Assembly (NCBI GenBank): GCA_905233865.1
Contig: CAJOGH010000021.1
Location: 1 to 9,598, forward strand
Direction of reading: 5' to 3'
Origin: an uncultured Atopobiaceae bacterium
GTDB taxonomy: Bacteria > Actinomycetota > Coriobacteriia > Coriobacteriales > Atopobiaceae
Length of the DNA: 9,598 bases
The notes beneath the pieces were generated by a model, which worked only from the letters and a program-made list of their open reading frames with translations, was not told where the DNA came from and ran no database searches. This document shows, piece after piece, positions 5,984 through 9,598 of this stretch. Within the stretch, counting starts at the first letter, position 1. Each line of letters opens with the position of its first letter. The position numbers and the translations under genes are program-made.

Positions 5984-6445
5984 CTAGCGGCGGGGGCGGG
6001 AGAGCTCGTCGGTGTCGAGCCAGATGGTAAAGGGGCCGTCATTGGTGAGGGTCACCTTCATGTCGGCGCCAAAGATGCCGCGGCCCACATGACCCACGAG
6101 CTCTTCCGCTCGATCGCAGAAGTAGTCGTAGAGGGGCACAGCCACGTCCGGCGAGCCGGCAGCGGTAAAGGACGGGCGTCGGCCACGACGGCAGTCGGCA
6201 AAGAGCGTGAACTGGCTCACCACGAGCATGCTGCCTCCCACGTCCAAAAGCGATAGGTTGACCTTGCCGTTCTCGTCGTCAAAGATGCGCAGGTGCACGA
6301 TCTTGTCCAGGAGCTGGTCTGCCTGCGCCCGCGTGTCATCCTCGCCCACGCCAAGCAGCACGAGGTAACCCAGGCCACAGGACCCTGTGACCTGCCCGTC
6401 GACGACGCACTCGGCGCTCGACACACGTTGAATGAGGGCGCGCAC
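5984..6445 (-). CDS. dtd: D-aminoacyl-tRNA deacylase (DTD)
   Basis: A 153-residue homodimeric proofreading enzyme that hydrolyses D-amino acids (and glycine mischarged on tRNA-Ala) from tRNA, keeping them out of protein synthesis. The N-terminus MRALIQRVSSAECVVDG matches the family start. SQFTL (77-81) holds the active-site threonine motif, and NDGPFTIWL (135-143) holds the cross-subunit Gly-cisPro pair, G137-P138, which rejects L-amino acids. The usual Val after GP is Phe139 here. Length is slightly above the usual 145, the excess being a short basic C-terminus. The start is GTG, whose first base is the last base of the ricT stop codon (TAGTG), so translation probably follows ricT by reinitiation. 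It is the last gene of the tmk-holB-ricT-dtd cluster. Confidence 0.95.
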   Translation of the reverse strand: MRALIQRVSSAECVVDGQVTGSCGLGYLVLLGVGEDDTRAQADQLLDKIVHLRIFDDENGKVNLSLLDVGGSMLVVSQFTLFADCRRGRRPSFTAAGSPDVAVPLYDYFCDRAEELVGHVGRGIFGADMKVTLTNDGPFTIWLDTDELSRPRR

Positions 6446-7914
6446 TACTCGGCCTTGGGCGCGGAGCCGGCGTTGTTGCCAGCGCCACCGTTGCCGTTGC
6501 CACCCTTGCCGCGGCCACGACCGCCACGACGGCGGCGGCGCTTCTTAGGCGCACCATCGGCGTTGGCCTTAGATGCGTCACCATCGGCCTTCTTGGGCGC
6601 GTCGGTCTTCTTGCGGGTGGGCCTCATGCCCACGCCCTTGTCGCCCGGGCGGCGGGTGTGCTTGCGCACCGGACGCGACGACTCCTCAGAGCCCGACGTG
6701 CCCTCCTGCTGCGCGCTGTCCTTGCCGCCGGAGTGGTGCCTGCGGCGGCGCGAGACGGCCTTCTTCTCCTCACTGGCGTTCTGGCCAGCGTTGGCGGCCG
6801 CATCGCCCTTGGACTTGCGGCGGCGGCGCTTGCGCGGCGTGCCCTCCTTGGGCGCGGCCTCGCCCTTGGCCTTGCCAGAGCCTCCATCGCCCTTGCCCTT
6901 TGAGCGGCGACGCTTCTTGGGCGCAGGCTCCACGAAGATGTCGTCGGAACTGGCAGTGGTGGCCGGCAGCACGCCGTTCTCGCGGTCAAGGTCGGCGAGG
7001 GCCATCTTGATCTCGACCGAGTCGATCTCGTCAAGCGCCCAGCGCGGCACCGTGTCGGGGCGGCACGGACAGTTGAGCTGCTCGCTCTTCTTGTGCGCCG
7101 CCTCGGAGCACTCCATGTTGGCAAGCGGCACGCGTGCGCGCTTACCGTTCTCCAGGCGCAGGACGATCTCCTCGCGCGGGGTGTCGTACTCCTGGATCTT
7201 GGCCTTGCCAAGCGGGGTCTCGATCACGGCGTTCTTCTTGGGTGCACGGCCCTTGAAGTCACGGTACGCCTCGAACTCGTAGCGCAGGCAGCACATGAGA
7301 CGACCGCACGCGCCCGAGATCTTGTTGGAGTTCAGAGGCAAGTCCTGCTCCTTGGCCATGCGGATGGACACGGGCTCGAACATGTGGCCGAACCTGGCAC
7401 AGCACAGCTCTTGTCCGCAGTGGGAAAAGCCGCCTACGACGGCCGCCTCCTCGCGCACGCCAATCTGTCGCATATCGATGCGCTCGTGCAGCTCGCGCGA
7501 CAGGTCGCGGACGAGTTGCCTGAAGTCCACGCGCTCCTCTGCCGAGAAGTAGCACACGGCCCGGCCTCCGCCAAAGACGTACTCGACGCCGATGGGCTTC
7601 ATGTCCAGGCCCGACTCCTTGGCCAGGCGGCGGAACGTGTCAAAGGCGGCCTCGCCGCGCTCGGCAAGCGCCTCGGCCCGGTCAAGGTCCTCGTCAGTGG
7701 CAATGCGGATGACGTCCTTGAGCGGCGCGTCGCCGATCATGCCACGGAGCTCCGGGTGAGAGACCTCGCGGGCGTCGGCGGTAACCAGGCCTATCTCTTG
7801 CCCCCGCTCCGTGGAGCAGATGACGTGGTCAGCCTCTTGGGCGCCCGTCGTGCCAGGGTTGAACCACAGGTCACGCGTGGCGTACTTGAACTTCACCGGG
7901 ATGACGGTGGGCAT
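6445..7914 (-). CDS. ricT: RicT/YaaT-like PSP1-domain protein with a long basic tail
   Basis: A 489-residue protein; the conserved part is residues 1-300. The N-terminus MPTVIPVKFKYATRDLWFNPG is typical of the YaaT/RicT family (B. subtilis RicT is about 275 aa). Six cysteines in two clusters, C166/C171/C172 in SHCGQELCCARF and C203/C208/C209 in CGRLMCCL, match the family pattern that binds an iron-sulfur cluster in the RicA-RicF-RicT complex. That complex assists RNase Y in maturing polycistronic mRNAs; the same role here is inferred. C282 and C284 add a further CPC. Residues about 325-489 are low-complexity and presumably disordered, with three KRRRR-type blocks (333-337, 361-367, 457-463) and a Gly-rich end, a plausible RNA-binding tail. 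The ATG at 7914 is chosen for its strong Shine-Dalgarno and family fit; the frame is open 30 codons further back. It overlaps holB by 22 nt. Confidence 0.92.
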   Translation of the reverse strand: MPTVIPVKFKYATRDLWFNPGTTGAQEADHVICSTERGQEIGLVTADAREVSHPELRGMIGDAPLKDVIRIATDEDLDRAEALAERGEAAFDTFRRLAKESGLDMKPIGVEYVFGGGRAVCYFSAEERVDFRQLVRDLSRELHERIDMRQIGVREEAAVVGGFSHCGQELCCARFGHMFEPVSIRMAKEQDLPLNSNKISGACGRLMCCLRYEFEAYRDFKGRAPKKNAVIETPLGKAKIQEYDTPREEIVLRLENGKRARVPLANMECSEAAHKKSEQLNCPCRPDTVPRWALDEIDSVEIKMALADLDRENGVLPATTASSDDIFVEPAPKKRRRSKGKGDGGSGKAKGEAAPKEGTPRKRRRRKSKGDAAANAGQNASEEKKAVSRRRRHHSGGKDSAQQEGTSGSEESSRPVRKHTRRPGDKGVGMRPTRKKTDAPKKADGDASKANADGAPKKRRRRRGGRGRGKGGNGNGGAGNNAGSAPKAE

Positions 7915-9071
7915 GTGAGTGCCTCCTTGACAGAGAACAACATGACCTCGAAGGTCAGGTTGGGATTGACGTTGCGCGAGAGGTCCAGACGCGCGTGCGC
8001 GCACGCGTCCAGGGCGCGGACGACGCCAGCGGGGGTGGTCCCCGCGGCGAGCCTGCGCACCAGCTCAACAACGTCTGCGTTGACGATAGTCTGGTCAGCG
8101 CGCTCAAGGGTTATGAGCACGTCTCGCAGCAGCGACTCGACCGCCGCGATAACCTCAATGATAGCCGAACGCTTGGACTGCGAGAGCGCCCGCTTTCGCG
8201 CATCCTCCAGTTTACGCAAGGCGGCATCGGAGAGGAAGTCCTCCTCCACCGTTGCCGAGGGGTCGGCGTTCTTCTTGCGCGCGGGCTTCTTGCGCCCCTT
8301 TGACTTAGGAGCAGGTTCGCCAAAGGGCTCGAGCGCCTTCTCCACGATCTCGCGCGCATAGCAGATGACGTCCCACGCGTCGGCCGCCGGCAGCGCCGCC
8401 ACGTCGTTGACGGCAATGCGGCGCGCCTCAGGTCGCGTGGCCGACGTGAGCCATGCGCGGGCACCGTCGGGCGTGCCAGCGACGGTCAGGGCAATGAGGG
8501 CGTTCGTGCCCGTGGCGCCACACGACAGCTCGAGGGCGCGCGCGGCGGCCGCAGGCTCGATGTGGGCAAAGGGCACGAGCTGGCAGCGCGAGACAATCGT
8601 TGGCAGTACGGCGTCACGAGCCGAGGCCAAGAGGATGAAGGTCACAAAGGACGGCGGCTCCTCAATGGTCTTGAGCAGGGCATTGGCACTCGCGTCGCGC
8701 AGGCCATCGGCACCCGAAACGATATACACCTTGTGCTGCCCGCGCGAGGGCGTGAGCGCCGCGTCCTCCGTGAGTGCTCGAATCTGCTCGACCATGTAGC
8801 CAGAGACGCCCTCCGGCTCCAGCACGCGGACGTCGGGGTGGGTGCGGTGGGTCACGCGGCGGCACTCGTCGCAGGAGTCGCAGCCGCCGTTTGGACACAC
8901 GATGCAGCGGGCCAGCGCCAGCGCGGCGTCCATCATGCCCGAAGTCGCGTCGCCCAGGAACAGGTAGGACTGGCCCACCTGCCCGCTCGTGACGGCGCGC
9001 GCGAGGAACTCCTGCACGCGCGGCTGGAGCGTGAGCTTGGAAAGTGCCTGGGGCACGGCGTCGCTAGTCAT
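7893..9071 (-). CDS. holB: DNA polymerase III subunit delta' (clamp loader)
   Basis: A 392-residue AAA+ clamp-loader subunit that helps load the sliding clamp at the replication fork. Domain I shows the Zn-binding cysteines (C56 or C59, with C64, C67 and C70), GADGLRDASANALLKTIEEP (sensor and core helices) and SRC (161-163), whose arginine completes the neighbouring ATP site. The region expected to be Walker A reads LGDATSGMMDAA and has lost the GxxGxGKT lysine, so this subunit should not bind ATP itself, as is known for delta' of other bacteria. A Lys/Arg-rich stretch (about 251-270, with GRKKPARKK) interrupts the C-terminal half. The ATG at 9071 is chosen: it overlaps the tmk end by 8 nt and has GAGG 7 nt upstream; a TTG at 9077 is a poorer alternative. 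The 3' end carries the ricT ribosome site. Confidence 0.93.
   Translation of the reverse strand: MTSDAVPQALSKLTLQPRVQEFLARAVTSGQVGQSYLFLGDATSGMMDAALALARCIVCPNGGCDSCDECRRVTHRTHPDVRVLEPEGVSGYMVEQIRALTEDAALTPSRGQHKVYIVSGADGLRDASANALLKTIEEPPSFVTFILLASARDAVLPTIVSRCQLVPFAHIEPAAAARALELSCGATGTNALIALTVAGTPDGARAWLTSATRPEARRIAVNDVAALPAADAWDVICYAREIVEKALEPFGEPAPKSKGRKKPARKKNADPSATVEEDFLSDAALRKLEDARKRALSQSKRSAIIEVIAAVESLLRDVLITLERADQTIVNADVVELVRRLAAGTTPAGVVRALDACAHARLDLSRNVNPNLTFEVMLFSVKEALTCPPSSR
7922..7928 (-). promoter_or_regulatory. Strong Shine-Dalgarno of ricT
   Basis: AAGGAGG on the minus strand, 7 nt before the ricT ATG at 7914. It lies within the last codons of holB, where it encodes Lys-Glu-Ala with the next base. 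It decides the ricT start against upstream in-frame codons. Confidence 0.85.
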
Positions 9072-9598
9072 GGGCAACCTCGCTCAGACAGGGGAAGACG
9101 TCGGCGAGCGCGGCCACGGCCCGGCCATAAACCTCGTCCGGCGTGGCGTCGGCATCCACCAGGCGGACGCGCTCGGGCTCGGAGTTGGCCAGGCGCAGGT
9201 ATCCCGCACGCACGCGCTCCTGGAACTGCACGCCGGCAGCCTCCAGGCGGTCGGCACCACCCTGGGTCGCGCGGGCGAGGGCGCGGGCCGGGTCAAGGTC
9301 AAACACAAGGGTGCGCAGCGGCACCACGCCACCAGCGCCCAGCGCGTTGGCCGAGCTCACGAGCACGTCGTCCAGGCCGCGTCCACTTGCCTGATAGGCA
9401 AAGGTCGAGTCGTAGTAGCGGTCGCACACGACGACGGCGCCGCGCTCCAAGGCCGGGCGGATGACCTCGTCGACAAGCTGCGCGCGGGCCGCCTCGTAGA
9501 GCATGAGCTCGCAGGCGTCGCTCATCTCGGCATTGTCCGGATCCAAGAGCAGCGCACGGATCTTCTCGCCAATGCGCGTGCCGCCGGGCTCGCGCAGG
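9064..9598 (-). CDS. tmk: Thymidylate kinase, C-terminal part (5' end beyond the window)
   Basis: The frame enters at the right edge and gives about 177 residues ending in a TAG at 9064-9066. It phosphorylates dTMP to dTDP with ATP, on the path to dTTP. The visible sequence begins LREPGGTRIGEKIRALLLD, containing the REPGGT motif that binds the substrate. Next come the E-L-M-L-Y-E-A-A-R helix, DRYYDSTFAYQASGRG (about 9379-9426), FDLDPA and the lid-type segment DRLEAAGVQFQERVRAGY. The N-terminal P-loop lies outside. The frame is open without stop through 9598, so this is truncation by the window rather than a broken gene. It heads the visible part of the holB-ricT-dtd operon and overlaps holB by 8 nt. 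Confidence 0.95.
   Translation of the reverse strand, partial: LREPGGTRIGEKIRALLLDPDNAEMSDACELMLYEAARAQLVDEVIRPALERGAVVVCDRYYDSTFAYQASGRGLDDVLVSSANALGAGGVVPLRTLVFDLDPARALARATQGGADRLEAAGVQFQERVRAGYLRLANSEPERVRLVDADATPDEVYGRAVAALADVFPCLSEVAHD

Noticed and set aside
6293..7282. 329-codon plus-strand frame, Pro/Arg/Ser-rich
   Set aside because: It is the antisense image of the basic RicT tail and of the start of dtd; the composition comes from that repeat-rich region.
7915..8004. Upstream start extending RicT by 30 residues
   Set aside because: It would overlap holB further and ignores the AAGGAGG placed 7 nt before the ATG at 7914.
7093..8361. 422-codon plus-strand frame opposite ricT and holB
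   Set aside because: It crosses the junction of two well-supported minus-strand genes and has no recognisable domain.

Overview
The window is GC-rich, densely coding bacterial DNA, most likely from an actinobacterium of the class Coriobacteriia (Olsenella/Atopobium-like). That placement is an inference from base composition, codon use, gene content and the tmk-holB-ricT(yaaT) order; no rRNA or other taxonomic marker is present. Eight protein-coding genes can be supported by recognisable families or motifs: seven complete and one cut by the right edge. Two small leftward ORFs at the left edge are only possible genes.

Layout. Positions 1-470 form an odd, gene-poor, partly AT-rich leader. It holds a 25-bp exact direct repeat (55-79 and 333-357) and an interrupted palindrome (about 114-213). 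It also holds two uncertain leftward reading frames: a partial one at 1-74 and a 64-codon one at 218-412. A rightward block follows: ettA (ABC-F translation factor, 471-2150), a GIY-YIG nuclease fused to an AlkD-type DNA alkylation repair glycosylase (2178-3197), and a Cof-type HAD phosphatase (3190-4008). These three are spaced 27 nt apart and then overlap by 8 nt, so they look like one operon. After a 144-nt gap with a possible promoter comes ppaC, a CBS/DRTGG-regulated family II pyrophosphatase (4153-5820). It ends in a strong intrinsic terminator (5842-5870).

On the minus strand a tight operon converges on that terminator: tmk (partial, 9064->9598), holB (7893-9071), ricT (6445-7914) and dtd (5984-6445). 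Every junction overlaps, by 8, 22 and 1 nt, which suggests translational coupling. Its products serve dTTP synthesis, clamp loading at the replication fork, RNase Y-linked mRNA maturation, and clearance of D-aminoacyl-tRNAs. A 92-bp palindromic element with perfect 17-bp arms (5890-5981) fills the gap between the two convergent units, ending 2 nt from the dtd stop codon.

Most interesting points: the GIY-YIG/AlkD fusion, which puts a damage-specific glycosylase and a nuclease fold in one chain; the two related palindromic elements (114-213 and 5890-5981), which share a 12-mer and a 9-mer and each follow a leftward stop codon; and the long, disordered Lys/Arg/Gly-rich tail of RicT.
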